From: an uncultured Collinsella sp.
GTDB taxonomy: Bacteria; Actinomycetota; Coriobacteriia; Coriobacteriales; Coriobacteriaceae
Reading direction: 5' to 3'
Length of the DNA stretch: 64,000 nucleotides
NCBI GenBank assembly: GCA_958407995.1
Contig: CATYJU010000004.1
Span: forward strand, 17,896-81,895
Position 1 is the stretch's first letter. Each line of letters begins with the position of its first letter. The notes under the pieces were generated by a model that ran no database searches, was not told the origin of the DNA, and was given only the letters and a program-made list of their open reading frames with translations. Positions 32,618 through 41,581 of the stretch are shown here, piece by piece. The position numbers and the translations under genes are program-made.

Positions 32618-34135
32618 TTACACCAATTCGTGCATGAGATCACGGTTGCGTGCATACAATTCGTCAAAGATATGACGACGCGATGCATATAACTCGTGGG
32701 CAGCCATATCGGGCACGATTGTTTGCGCAACGCCAAGGACTTGGGCGAGCTCATCCCATGATGCATAGGCGCCACCTGCGAGAGCTGCCATGATGGCATC
32801 ACCGAAGCATGCGCCCACCGTAACCTTGGCAACCGAGACCTCGCGCCCGCATACGTCGGCGATAGCCTGCATCCAAACTGGATTCTTGGTTCCACCTCCG
32901 ACAAGCATAATGCGCCCAATTGGCAGTCCATGCTCTCGCTCGATAATGTCGACATGGGATGCAACGGTATACGCGACGCCTTCCAAGGCGGCGCGAACCA
33001 TATGGGCTCGCGTATGCCTTCCGGTCAGGCCAAAGAAGACGCCACGCGCCTCGGGATCGTTGAGCGGAGTACGCTCCCCCGCAAAGTACGGCAGACACAG
33101 GAGCCCATCGGCACCCGGCGCCACATCGGCGGCATCATGCGCCATAACCGAATAGGCATCGGGACCACCGTGGCCCTCGGCCTCTACGGCGTCGCGATAC
33201 AGCTCTTGGCGCAGCCACGATGTGAGTGCGCCCGCCGTATTGGTCCCCGCGCAGATCCCGTAAGTTCCGGGAATGATAAACGTCCCCGGCCACAGGCGGG
33301 CATCATCGATCATATGATCAGCTAGGTAGATGAAATACGCCGTACTCCCCAACTGAACCATCATATCGCCGGGACGGAATACACCCGTCGAAATGGCCTC
33401 GGCACCAGAATCGCCCGTTCCCACTAAGACAGGTGTCCCTGCCGCGAGCCCCGTCGCCTCAGCCGCACGCCGCGTAATCACCCCGGCAATATCGGTAGCC
33501 GACATTACCTCCGCCATCTGGTCAGGCCGGCAGAAACGAGCACATTCCCGAGCATCAACCTTCCAGGTGTAGCGGTCGTATAGGGGAAGAAAATCCTCCG
33601 CCAAATAACGGTCCACCGTAAAACGCCCCGTCAACTTTGCGCATAGAAACGATGACGCCGTCAGGAACTTCGCGGCACGTTCGTGCACCTCGGGCATATT
33701 CTCCTTAAACCACAAGATCTTGGGAGCAATATCTGACGAACAGAGATCGTGCCCGAAAAGCTCGCGTGCGCGATCTGACCCATATTCGGAAAGAAGCTCG
33801 TCAATCTGCGGCTTCGAACGTGCATCGACTCCATACAAAATCGCGGGCGCCAGCGCGTTGCACTCGGTATCGACCGGCACACAGTCGCAACCCAATGCGG
33901 AAAGGCCCACGCATCCGATCTGTGCCGCGTTAACCCCCGATCGCGCCACCAGCTCGCGCGACAAGCGGCAAAAATCGCCCCACCAAACTGCCTCCGCATC
34001 ATGCTGGTACCATCCATCACACGGGTTGTCCGTCTCATGTCCACAAGAGGCTTGGCAAACGATGTTGCATCGATCATCGATTAAAACGCCTTTAGAGGCG
34101 CTTGTCCCAATATCAATACCCAGATAGAGCGCCAT
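32618..34135 (-). CDS. FGGY-family carbohydrate kinase
   Basis: 505 residues, full length for FGGY kinases. N-terminal phosphate loop LGIDIGTSASKGVLID, then GWYQHDAEAVWW, the central GTGDSGAEAISTGVF, YFAGERTPLNDPEARGVFFG, and C-terminal LVGGGTKNPVWMQAIADVCG followed by GACFGDAIMAALAGG. The xylulokinase-like branch is most likely, but the sugar cannot be told. It is the last gene of the catabolic operon, 6 bp after BtpA. Together with BtpA it could handle a sugar released in the pathway. Confidence 0.88.
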   Translation of the reverse strand: MALYLGIDIGTSASKGVLIDDRCNIVCQASCGHETDNPCDGWYQHDAEAVWWGDFCRLSRELVARSGVNAAQIGCVGLSALGCDCVPVDTECNALAPAILYGVDARSKPQIDELLSEYGSDRARELFGHDLCSSDIAPKILWFKENMPEVHERAAKFLTASSFLCAKLTGRFTVDRYLAEDFLPLYDRYTWKVDARECARFCRPDQMAEVMSATDIAGVITRRAAEATGLAAGTPVLVGTGDSGAEAISTGVFRPGDMMVQLGSTAYFIYLADHMIDDARLWPGTFIIPGTYGICAGTNTAGALTSWLRQELYRDAVEAEGHGGPDAYSVMAHDAADVAPGADGLLCLPYFAGERTPLNDPEARGVFFGLTGRHTRAHMVRAALEGVAYTVASHVDIIEREHGLPIGRIMLVGGGTKNPVWMQAIADVCGREVSVAKVTVGACFGDAIMAALAGGAYASWDELAQVLGVAQTIVPDMAAHELYASRRHIFDELYARNRDLMHELV

Positions 34136-34141
34136 AGGTGC

Positions 34142-34951
34142 CTACTCCCCTCGCGCCGTACGAGCGGCAGCCATAAAACGAGCTACCCGCTCAACATCAA
34201 CCGGGGCATCCAGCTTTCCGTCGCGCTTTAAGCAGGTGCCGACAAACGCGCCATCGTAGTGAGCAAATACGTCAGCCACGGTATTTTCGCGACAACCGGT
34301 GCCACATACCACGGGTACTTCGCCAACACGCTCGCGGACTTCATCGGCAAGCTCGCCCGAAGCGCCACGACCGGCAGCCGAACCGCCGATGACCATCGCA
34401 TCCGGTAGGCAATTAAAGAGAAGTGAATCGGCAATGTCCGCAGTCGTGCGGTCGTTGAGATAAACCTCCCCCTCGCTCGTGATGAAGTGAAAAAGCTTGA
34501 GGTCGTCCAGGCGCAGCGCCGCCTTGCGACGCATGGTGTGAGCGAAATCTCGGTTAATCAGCCCAAGATCACCGGCCCAGGCACCGTAAAAATTGCAGCG
34601 CGTGAACTGCGCGTCGACGGCAGCGCACAGCTCGATTGTGGCATCACCATCGTAAATAGCCTCAGCTCCCCAAGGAGTCGACAGATCATGGGATAGAGTC
34701 CCGATTACATAGCCCATCGATGCAAGGGTTGAGGGAGAAACGTGCTGCTCGTAGGGCATCGAGAGCTCATTGGTAATCAAAATGCCATCGACACCGCCCT
34801 GCTGCAACGCCTCGAGATCGCGCTTGGCGGCTTCCACGACCTGCGACACGCTTCCGCCCGGGTAATACAGTGGATCGCCCGGCAGAGGACGCAAGTGCAG
34901 CATTCCGATGACCGGCTTTTCGGTCTTGAACATCGAGGTTAGAAACGACAT
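34142..34951 (-). CDS. BtpA/SgcQ-family TIM-barrel protein
   Basis: 269 residues. The N-terminal KPVIGMLHLRPLPGDPLYYPGG is the BtpA signature; GVDGILITNELSMPY, FTRCNFYGAWAGDLGLI, MVIGGSAAGRGASGE and VVCGTGCRENTVADVFA follow in family order. BtpA was linked to photosystem assembly, yet relatives such as SgcQ lie in sugar operons, which fits here. AAGGAG precedes ATG 34951. A TIM-barrel enzyme acting on a phosphorylated sugar is a reasonable inference; activity is unknown. Confidence 0.83.
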   Translation of the reverse strand: MSFLTSMFKTEKPVIGMLHLRPLPGDPLYYPGGSVSQVVEAAKRDLEALQQGGVDGILITNELSMPYEQHVSPSTLASMGYVIGTLSHDLSTPWGAEAIYDGDATIELCAAVDAQFTRCNFYGAWAGDLGLINRDFAHTMRRKAALRLDDLKLFHFITSEGEVYLNDRTTADIADSLLFNCLPDAMVIGGSAAGRGASGELADEVRERVGEVPVVCGTGCRENTVADVFAHYDGAFVGTCLKRDGKLDAPVDVERVARFMAAARTARGE

Positions 34952-34984
34952 AACGTGCTCCTTCATAGGGTTATCGCGGGGACG

Positions 34985-35413
34985 TTACTCCCCCAGCACT
35001 TCGACGTACACTTTTCGCTTCTGCGGACCGTCAAACTCCGCAAGATAGATGTTCTGGGCACCTCCACACACGATGTGGCCATCTTGGACGGGAAAGAAGC
35101 AACTGTTTCCACAAATCATGCTCTTGATATGCCCACAGGAGTTGTTGCCGGTGGCTCCATAGCTCGGCAGGAAGTGTGCATGCGCATAGGGGGCGTCGAG
35201 TGGGGCGATGCGATCAAGCGTCTCCATAAGATCCGTCTCCACGCAGGGCAGCCCCTCGTTTACCACGATTCCACAGGTCGTATGCGACAAAATAATCGCT
35301 GCCAAGCCATTGGTCACCGAGCTGCGTTCGATGGCAGCGTGCACGTCTTCGGTAATATCGATGAACTGGTCCGGAGCAGTCGATAGATAGCTCAATGTCT
35401 CGAGCGTCACCAT
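34985..35413 (-). CDS. YjbQ/UPF0047-family protein
   Basis: 142 residues, full family length. Conserved features: FIDITEDVHAAIERSS, LSHTTCGIVVNEGLP, YAHAHFLPSYGATGNNSCGH with clustered His, and QNIYLAEFDGPQKRKVYVEVLGE. Some relatives show weak thiamine-phosphate synthase activity; the true role is unclear. The start is 2 bp after the amidohydrolase stop, so it is tightly coupled to the catabolic operon, an unusual setting for this family. Confidence 0.85.
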   Translation of the reverse strand: MVTLETLSYLSTAPDQFIDITEDVHAAIERSSVTNGLAAIILSHTTCGIVVNEGLPCVETDLMETLDRIAPLDAPYAHAHFLPSYGATGNNSCGHIKSMICGNSCFFPVQDGHIVCGGAQNIYLAEFDGPQKRKVYVEVLGE

Positions 35414-35415
35414 GT

Positions 35416-36276
35416 TTACTCATCCCCTTCAAGAAAACGCAGGGCATTACCCCAGTAGAGCCTTTCTCGCGCATCGTCGCGCATGGGCACGGTATCGAGC
35501 GCCCGCTTGAGTTTGAATGCACGGAAGCGCGGCGTATTGCTGGCGAACATCACTTGATGCGATAGCGCGCGCTCATACCACAGCGGCCCCATATCGACCG
35601 TGAAAAGACGCTGCATCATCTCCTCGGGCGAATCGATGTAAGTGATAGAGGTGTCCGTGTAGCAGTTGGGATACTTGAGCAGCATCGCCACGGTCTCGCG
35701 CACCCAGGGCCAGCCAAAGTGGGTCAAACTAAAGCGCACATTTGGATGCGTTGCGATTGTGTGCTCAAATGCAAGCGGGTTACTGCGCGAGAGCTCTGCG
35801 CCAGGCTCCCAAGACATACCGGCATGGAAAACCACCGGCTTGTTATAGCGCTCGCACAGCTCGTAAAGCGGCTCGGCCACAGCATCATCGGGGGCAAAAC
35901 CCTGCTTTGCCGGATGCAGACAAAGCCCCTTTGCCCCCAACTCGGTAAAGGCGCGCTCCAATTCGTCTGCGGCACCGCTCACCTGCGGATCTACGCTCGC
36001 AAATCCCCACAGACGATCGGGGTGCGCGGCAACCAGCATGGCAATCTGGTCATTGGTGCCAAAATGCCCTCCGCATGCCGTGGTTACATCGAGCGGCATG
36101 AGCACACTCTTCTGCACGTCGCAGACGTCCATCTCGACTTGAAGCTCATCCCAATCCATGGGGCCCATATGCCCCATACCATATTCTCGTGACCAAAAAC
36201 CGAATCCATCAGGCTCATCACCCGGCGTACAGATCTCGCCGTAGAGCATAGGATGGACCAACATGTCGATAACCAT
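35416..36276 (-). CDS. Amidohydrolase-2 family metal-dependent hydrolase
   Basis: 286 residues of the ACMSD-like amidohydrolase family 2. VIDMLVHPMLYG at the start, LWGFASVDPQ, GAKGLCLHPAKQGF, KPVVFHAGMSWEPG, VRFSLTHFGWPWVRE, and MFASNTPRFRAFK with GNALRFL at the end follow the TIM-barrel order. The first motif reads DMLVH rather than DxHxH, so the metal site may be altered. AAAGGAG precedes ATG 36276. Hydrolysis or decarboxylation of a pathway intermediate is inferred only from context. Confidence 0.8.
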   Translation of the reverse strand: MVIDMLVHPMLYGEICTPGDEPDGFGFWSREYGMGHMGPMDWDELQVEMDVCDVQKSVLMPLDVTTACGGHFGTNDQIAMLVAAHPDRLWGFASVDPQVSGAADELERAFTELGAKGLCLHPAKQGFAPDDAVAEPLYELCERYNKPVVFHAGMSWEPGAELSRSNPLAFEHTIATHPNVRFSLTHFGWPWVRETVAMLLKYPNCYTDTSITYIDSPEEMMQRLFTVDMGPLWYERALSHQVMFASNTPRFRAFKLKRALDTVPMRDDARERLYWGNALRFLEGDE

Positions 36277-36303
36277 TTCGTACTCCTTTCCAGGCATTTA
36301 ACC

Positions 36304-37106
36304 CTAGTACGGCTCAAACGAACCAATCACTCGGGACGACAGCTCAGCGCCCGCCTTCATACACGCCGGAATATCAAGGCCATCGATCACGCCCTTGGTA
36401 AACCCGGCAATATACGAGTCGCCGGCACCCACGGTATTAACGACCTTCTCCGCCGGTACGATCCCGCACTCATAGAAGCGCTCACCGTCATAGGCAATGC
36501 TTCCCTTCTCGCCAAGCGTGGCAACCGCAACGCGCGGTCCCAATTCCTGCACGTGGCGTACCCAGTCTCGCAGCTCCGGAGTGTCCTCTTCAAACGACAT
36601 GAACGCATAGTCTACGTAAGGAAAATGAGCCTCGCATGCATATTCGGGATCCTGGCTGAACACCGAGAAGTCCATAACCACCGTCTTGCCCGCATCATGC
36701 CATTCGGGCAGGAGGTCCAAACAATTGCCAAACAGGTCGGTGTGAATGATGTCGTGCTCTAGGATAAACGCCCGGTCGTCTTCATTCGGACGATATGTCT
36801 CCATTACGCCATCGATTGCCTCGAGATGCACGCGATCGACGCCGTCTTTCAATGCCATGAGCATCACCGAGGTGTCGCCATCCTCCACCCGCAGAGATGA
36901 GAGATATCAAACCCCTCAGCGGCCAGCGCCTCTCTCATCTTGTCTCCGTACTCGTCCTTGCCGACAACCGACACGGCGGATACCGAAACGCCCATTCGTG
37001 CAAGATGGATACCCCAGTCAATGCCGTTACCAGTCGGATAGAACACGCCGATGTTTTGATAGACGTCCGCGCAGCAAAAACCAGCCGCACACGCTTTAAT
37101 ACCCAT
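36304..37106 (-). pseudogene. FrlD-like PfkB sugar kinase interrupted by a frameshift
   Basis: The 5' part (37106 to about 36893) encodes MGIKACAAGFCCADVYQNIG through AALAAEGFDISHL. The 3' part (from about 36888) in another frame continues EDGDTSVMLMALKDGVDRVH and includes the catalytic NTVGAGDSYIAGF. Together they make a normal-length PfkB kinase resembling fructoselysine 6-kinase and the intact paralogue upstream. The break lies at CATCTCTGCGGGTGGAGG near 36890-36900, where the frame loses one base (or gains two). It is a recent mutation or sequence error, since both halves remain well conserved. TGGAG precedes ATG 37106. Confidence 0.78.
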
Positions 37107-37123
37107 GGTCTTCTCCAATGCTC

Positions 37124-37157
37124 AAAAGGGGACCCACCACATGGCGAGCCCCCTTTT
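37124..37157 (-). terminator. Hairpin between the two PfkB kinase genes
   Basis: AAAAGGGG and CCCCTTTT arms with an 18-nt loop; TTTTGAG follows on the minus strand. It may reduce expression of the second half of the operon. Confidence 0.55.
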
Positions 37158-37227
37158 CGCGTTTCGCTTATTGTTTTGCATCGGCTGTCCAAGGCCTCAT
37201 AGCCAGACCGCCGTACGCTTTCTTAAG

Positions 37228-38091
37228 CTATTCGACGATTGGCGCCCCGTGGCCCCAAGAACCTTCCATACCGCACACGGTCGAGGCAAACCCGGCAGCA
37301 AAGTCGAGCGCGCGCTCGATGGCCTCGGCGCCATCCTCACCACGCTTGGCGGAATCGAGATAGCACATCAAAAACGAGGTGAGGAACGAGTCGCCCGCCC
37401 CCATGGTGTCCTTCATGTCCGTTACCGGTTTAGCCAGCTGGCGGTAATAACGCTCGCCGTCGTAAGCAATGCAGCCCTCGGCGCCCGCCGTAGCCGACAC
37501 AAAACGCGGACCCAGGCCCTTCACCCATGCCAGACGCTCGCGAATCTCGTCCTCACTCGCGGCATCCGCCGCACTAAAGAAAGCAAAATCGACGTAGGGC
37601 GCAATCTGCTCGTAGTACTCGTCGGTGGAGTCGTCCGAAAAGTCAAAAGAGACCGTGACGCCCGCAGCCTTCAGCTTGGGCAGCTCGCGCTCGGTAAAGC
37701 AATAGTTGCCCGAATGAACCACATCGAACTGCTTCATGTACGAAAGGTCAAAGCGATCGAGGACATAGCGCGCATCGCCACGGATACCGCCCTCGTTGGA
37801 GCCGAGGAAGACACGGTCACCGTCAACGACGGTCACGCGAGCCGCTCCGTTCTCGCCAATCATCTGCTCGCACTTGTCAAGCTCGATACCCTCATCCTCG
37901 AGGCTTGCAATGACATGCTCGGCAGCGGCGTCATTGCCAAAAATGCCCATGTATGCAGAGCGTGCGGCACCGCATTTCTTGGCATAAACGGCGAAGTTCA
38001 CCGCATTGCCGCCAGGATACATGGTGTGGATATGCTCGTAGCGATCGACGACGTTGTCGCCAAATCCGAGCGCGTTAACGTTAAATGCCAT
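37228..38091 (-). CDS. frlD: PfkB-family kinase, fructoselysine 6-kinase-like
   Basis: 287 residues. GFGDNVVDRYEHIHTMYPGGNAVNFAVY matches the FrlD N-terminus in two conserved pieces; VSFDFSDDST and the catalytic DTMGAGDSFLTSFL also follow FrlD. FrlD phosphorylates fructoselysine at O6 of the sugar. It lies 13 bp downstream of an FrlB-like deglycase. Assignment to a glycated amino acid kinase is good; lysine as the amine is not certain. Confidence 0.82.
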   Translation of the reverse strand: MAFNVNALGFGDNVVDRYEHIHTMYPGGNAVNFAVYAKKCGAARSAYMGIFGNDAAAEHVIASLEDEGIELDKCEQMIGENGAARVTVVDGDRVFLGSNEGGIRGDARYVLDRFDLSYMKQFDVVHSGNYCFTERELPKLKAAGVTVSFDFSDDSTDEYYEQIAPYVDFAFFSAADAASEDEIRERLAWVKGLGPRFVSATAGAEGCIAYDGERYYRQLAKPVTDMKDTMGAGDSFLTSFLMCYLDSAKRGEDGAEAIERALDFAAGFASTVCGMEGSWGHGAPIVE

Positions 38092-38104
38092 GGTATTTAC
38101 CCTT

Positions 38105-39073
38105 CTAGTACTCGACGACGCCCATGTAGCGACGGAAATCGGGATCATGGTCAAACACCTTGCCGCGTGCGGCACGCAGCTCGCAGTTCATGGCGTAGAA
38201 CAGCACCGGGTCCAGATAGGCACGGACGCTCGCCGGCACGGCTTCCATACCGTACTCCTTGGCATCGAGCACCATCAGCGTATCGGTATGCGTCTTAAGG
38301 AACGCCAGGGCGCGCTCGTCCATAGCACGGCACTCGCTGGAGCCCATCTGCAGGAAGTAAAAAACGCCATCCTGAGTAGCCTCGAAGGGGCCATGGAAGT
38401 ACTCGGCAGAGTGAATGTAGCTGCAGTGCTGCCACTGCATCTCCATAAGAGAGCAGATAGCGAAACCGTAGGTCTGGCTAAAGTTGGGACCGCTGCCCAG
38501 AATATAGAAGAACTCGTGCTCCTGGCAAAGCTTGGCAAAGCGATCGCCCAGCTCGGCATTTACCTTCTCGCGTGCCGGGGGAAGAATCTTATCCATCTCG
38601 GCGATACCGGCATACATATCGGCAAGATCGGCGTAGCCCTCCTGCTGATCGAGCAGCTCTGCCGCAAGCGACAGCGAAATGCCAGCGGGGACCTCGGCCT
38701 GCGGCACGCCCTCGCCCCATGGGTAGACCCACGTGGTCCACTTGCCGGAGTCAATCTTGGATCCAGCGTTGTCGGTCTGGGCGATCACCGTAGCGCCAGC
38801 AGCAAGGGCAATCTCGCAGCCCTCGACGACCTCGGGGGTATTGCCGCTGTGGCTACAAGCGATGACCAGGGACTTCTCGCCCAGACGACGCGGACGCATG
38901 ATATCGAACTCGCGAGCCGTATAGATATACGAAGTGAAGGTGGTTGCCTCGCGCTGCAGAAGCTCATGAGCCGGGATCAAATCGATCATGGAGCCACCGC
39001 AAGCAATCCAGTAGACGCTGTCGAACTTGCCCTTCTCGGCAATTGCCTCTTTGATCAGATCGTGTGCGTTCAT
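38105..39073 (-). CDS. frlB: SIS-domain deglycase, FrlB-like
   Basis: 322 residues with two SIS domains: VYWIACGGSMIDLIPAHELL, LVIACSHSGNTPEVVEGCEIAL, then FYILGSGPNFSQTYGFAICSLMEMQW and SAEYFHGPFEA. The C-terminus HDPDFRRYMGVVEY is very close to that of E. coli FrlB. FrlB splits fructoselysine 6-phosphate into glucose 6-phosphate and lysine. AAAGGA precedes ATG 39073. With FrlC and FrlD homologues on both sides the Amadori role is well supported. Confidence 0.83.
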   Translation of the reverse strand: MNAHDLIKEAIAEKGKFDSVYWIACGGSMIDLIPAHELLQREATTFTSYIYTAREFDIMRPRRLGEKSLVIACSHSGNTPEVVEGCEIALAAGATVIAQTDNAGSKIDSGKWTTWVYPWGEGVPQAEVPAGISLSLAAELLDQQEGYADLADMYAGIAEMDKILPPAREKVNAELGDRFAKLCQEHEFFYILGSGPNFSQTYGFAICSLMEMQWQHCSYIHSAEYFHGPFEATQDGVFYFLQMGSSECRAMDERALAFLKTHTDTLMVLDAKEYGMEAVPASVRAYLDPVLFYAMNCELRAARGKVFDHDPDFRRYMGVVEY

Positions 39074-39135
39074 ATCCAGTTCCTTTCTTGTTTGGCCCGC
39101 AATCAATGACGTTGGTTGTGTGGCCGATGGTTGTT

Positions 39136-39987
39136 TTAGTCAATCAGATATTTCTCGAATGCGGCCATGTTCTTGGCATCTGCCGCCGCCGGGTCATCGT
39201 AGTAACGACCGTCCGTGATTTCCTGGCCCAGCATGCCGTCGAAACCATGGGCGTTGAGCGTGGCGACGAAGGCGTCCATATCGTGCTTGCCATCGCCCCA
39301 CACCAGATGGCCATACGGGTCACCGTCGATAAAGTGCATCTCGTGAATTGCCCCATCACCAAAGGCGGCAAACCAGTCCTCGAGCGTCTCGCCTGCAACG
39401 CCCATCGCGGTTGTATCAACCATGGGCTGTAAGTACGGGCTCGCGACCTCGTCAATCATGCGCTTCGCATCGGAAACCGTCGTCACAAGGTTGCTCTCCT
39501 CGGGACGCAGGCTTTCCATCGTAAGCACCAGACCGTGCTCGCCGGCATACTCCGCCAGAATGGACAAGTGCTCGCGGCTGCGCTTCCAGGCTTCCTCGCG
39601 GTCCTCGTCCCAGTCGCCCCAGCCCGAGTTGATGGACATACGGTCGCACCCAAGTACCTCGGCAAGCTCAATGCCGTGCTTAAAGTACGCCAGGCTGCGC
39701 TGTTCATGCAGCGGTTTGCGTGCGCAGTACTGCCAAGGATAGACAACATTCTCGGGGCACAGAGTACGATACCTAAGCCCACGGTCTGCAGCCTTTTTCG
39801 CCAGGACCTCAGCCTCAAAGTAGCCCGTGTGGTCGAGTGTCACATGCGGCTCCGCACACCACAGCTCAATGGACTCAAAGCCCAAACGCTGCTGCACATC
39901 AAGGAAGTAATCGAGCGACCACATGATGTAGTGAATATTCATGCCCGCAATCTGCTCGCGGCGCAGCGTCGGTTTGGATTCAGGCAT
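39136..39987 (-). CDS. frlC: Sugar epimerase/isomerase, FrlC-like
   Basis: 283 residues, AP-endonuclease-2-type TIM barrel. QQRLGFESIELWCAEPHVTL, LCPENVVYPWQY, GCDRMSINSGWGDWD, LTMESLRPEESNLVTTV with the metal Glu, MVDTTAMGV and HFIDGDPYGHLVWGDGKHDM correspond to FrlC, the fructoselysine/psicoselysine 3-epimerase. AAGGAGG lies inside the end of the upstream gene and the ATG starts 1 bp after its stop. It would let the cell use the C3 epimer of the glycated substrate. Confidence 0.8.
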   Translation of the reverse strand: MPESKPTLRREQIAGMNIHYIMWSLDYFLDVQQRLGFESIELWCAEPHVTLDHTGYFEAEVLAKKAADRGLRYRTLCPENVVYPWQYCARKPLHEQRSLAYFKHGIELAEVLGCDRMSINSGWGDWDEDREEAWKRSREHLSILAEYAGEHGLVLTMESLRPEESNLVTTVSDAKRMIDEVASPYLQPMVDTTAMGVAGETLEDWFAAFGDGAIHEMHFIDGDPYGHLVWGDGKHDMDAFVATLNAHGFDGMLGQEITDGRYYDDPAAADAKNMAAFEKYLID

Positions 39988-39988
39988 C

Positions 39989-41572
39989 TTACGCCTCCTT
40001 ATTTCGATCGAACACGATTTGTCCGTCCGACATCGTCATGTCAACCGCAAGATCACGTGCGTCGCGATAATCGAGGTCGAACACATCCCGATCGAGCACG
40101 CAGATATCGGCAAGCTTGCCAACCTCAAGCGTACCCAGCTCGTCTTCGCGCATCAGGTCGTACGCGCCCCCGGCAGTCCAAGCGCACAAGAGCTCGACAA
40201 GCGTCAGCGTGTTGACCTCATTCACGGGCAGTCCGTCGTCGAAGTATCCGCCGCACGCACTGTAGATTGACTCGCCCAAGCTCGGAATCAGCAGCGGCAA
40301 ATCCGTGCCACAGCACACTGTGCATCCGGAATCTACCATGCCGCGGCGATTCCAGCTGTGCAAAAGTCGCGTCTCGCCAATTTGTCGACGCATCATCGAC
40401 AGGCAATCCTCGCGCCGGTCCAGCGTCAGAATCTGCGGATAGACCTCGCAAATTCCACCCAACTTGCCAAACTCGACAAGATCGGTCGGGTCAGAGTTCT
40501 CGAGATCGGTAATCGCATGGCGACGAAGCATCCGTCCATGCTCGTCTCGAGGCAGCGAGGCATAGAGCGCCACGGTGCGACGAACGGCGCCATCGCCCTG
40601 GCAATGCAAGGAATATCGGAAGCCGTCAGCATCAATTGCACGCAGCTCGTTCTCAATCAGATCCCACTCTGGCTCCTCGACGACCGTCTTGCCGGCAGCG
40701 CCCGCATCGGCCGAGTCCTCATAGGGGTCAATCATCTCGGCAAGCCCCGCCCATACGCCGCGATCGGTCATACGGTTGAAGCCAGAAAAACGAACGAACG
40801 ATCCCCGGAAGCGCTCTCGTGCCTCGCGGGCATAAGCCAGATTTGCACCGGCGCCCACCGGCTGCGACATCATAGAGACGCGAACCGTCAGCTCACCAGA
40901 TTCCTCACGGCGAGCCATTTCGTCGGCAAAGCCGTAGTAGTCATCAAACGCCATCTCCTTGATGGCGGTAACGCCGCGCTCGTTAAGCATGCTCATGTAG
41001 TCCGAATACCCGGCACGCACCTCGGGCAGCGCGAGGAAATCGCTCATCATGCGCCAGATCTTCTCGGAATAGCACGCCTGGGGCGTAAAACCGTATCGCG
41101 CACTGGCGGCAGCGTTGAGAACGCAGGTCTCCGCTCCCGGTGTAAAGCAGACGACGGGGATGTCGCCAAAACAATCGTCAAGCACAGCTGCCGTATTTGC
41201 GTTCTCGGCATCCGATGCCAACGTTTCGGGCAGGTTGTGGCCAAAAGCCGCCGCGCAATCCGAATGATCTTCTTTCCATGCACGCAAGAGCGACACGACC
41301 TCTTTGGCATCGGCGATGCCGGACAGATCAGACCCCAACGTCCGCAGCGCCCAACCTGTATAGAAGGTATGCACATCGATCAGGCCAGGCATGATGGTGC
41401 GGTCGCCCAGGTCAACTACCTCGTCCGCCTGGGTCAAATACGAAGCCGCCTCGCACTTGGCGCCAACCGCCTCAATTCGATTGCCACGGACCGCTACGAA
41501 ACCTTCAAACGGCAGGTCCCCCGTACCGGTAAAGACGCTCTTAGACGTCAGTACCGTCAAACGATCAGACAT
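39989..41572 (-). CDS. Amidohydrolase-3 family protein (YtcJ-like)
   Basis: 527 residues. The N-terminal beta-sandwich part (GFVAVRGNRIEAVG) is followed by MPGLIDVHTFYTG, where the usual HxH metal pair reads HTF. Later motifs are FGHNLPE, SLHCQGDGAVRRTVALY in place of HAIGDRA, and CGTDLPLLIPSLGESIYSACGG, ending with GTLEVGKLADICVLD. The family removes N-acyl groups or hydrolyses amides. In this operon it could free the substrate of FrlD, e.g. from a peptide or acyl form. The altered metal site makes activity uncertain. Confidence 0.75.
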   Translation of the reverse strand: MSDRLTVLTSKSVFTGTGDLPFEGFVAVRGNRIEAVGAKCEAASYLTQADEVVDLGDRTIMPGLIDVHTFYTGWALRTLGSDLSGIADAKEVVSLLRAWKEDHSDCAAAFGHNLPETLASDAENANTAAVLDDCFGDIPVVCFTPGAETCVLNAAASARYGFTPQACYSEKIWRMMSDFLALPEVRAGYSDYMSMLNERGVTAIKEMAFDDYYGFADEMARREESGELTVRVSMMSQPVGAGANLAYAREARERFRGSFVRFSGFNRMTDRGVWAGLAEMIDPYEDSADAGAAGKTVVEEPEWDLIENELRAIDADGFRYSLHCQGDGAVRRTVALYASLPRDEHGRMLRRHAITDLENSDPTDLVEFGKLGGICEVYPQILTLDRREDCLSMMRRQIGETRLLHSWNRRGMVDSGCTVCCGTDLPLLIPSLGESIYSACGGYFDDGLPVNEVNTLTLVELLCAWTAGGAYDLMREDELGTLEVGKLADICVLDRDVFDLDYRDARDLAVDMTMSDGQIVFDRNKEA

Positions 41573-41581
41573 CACAACCAC

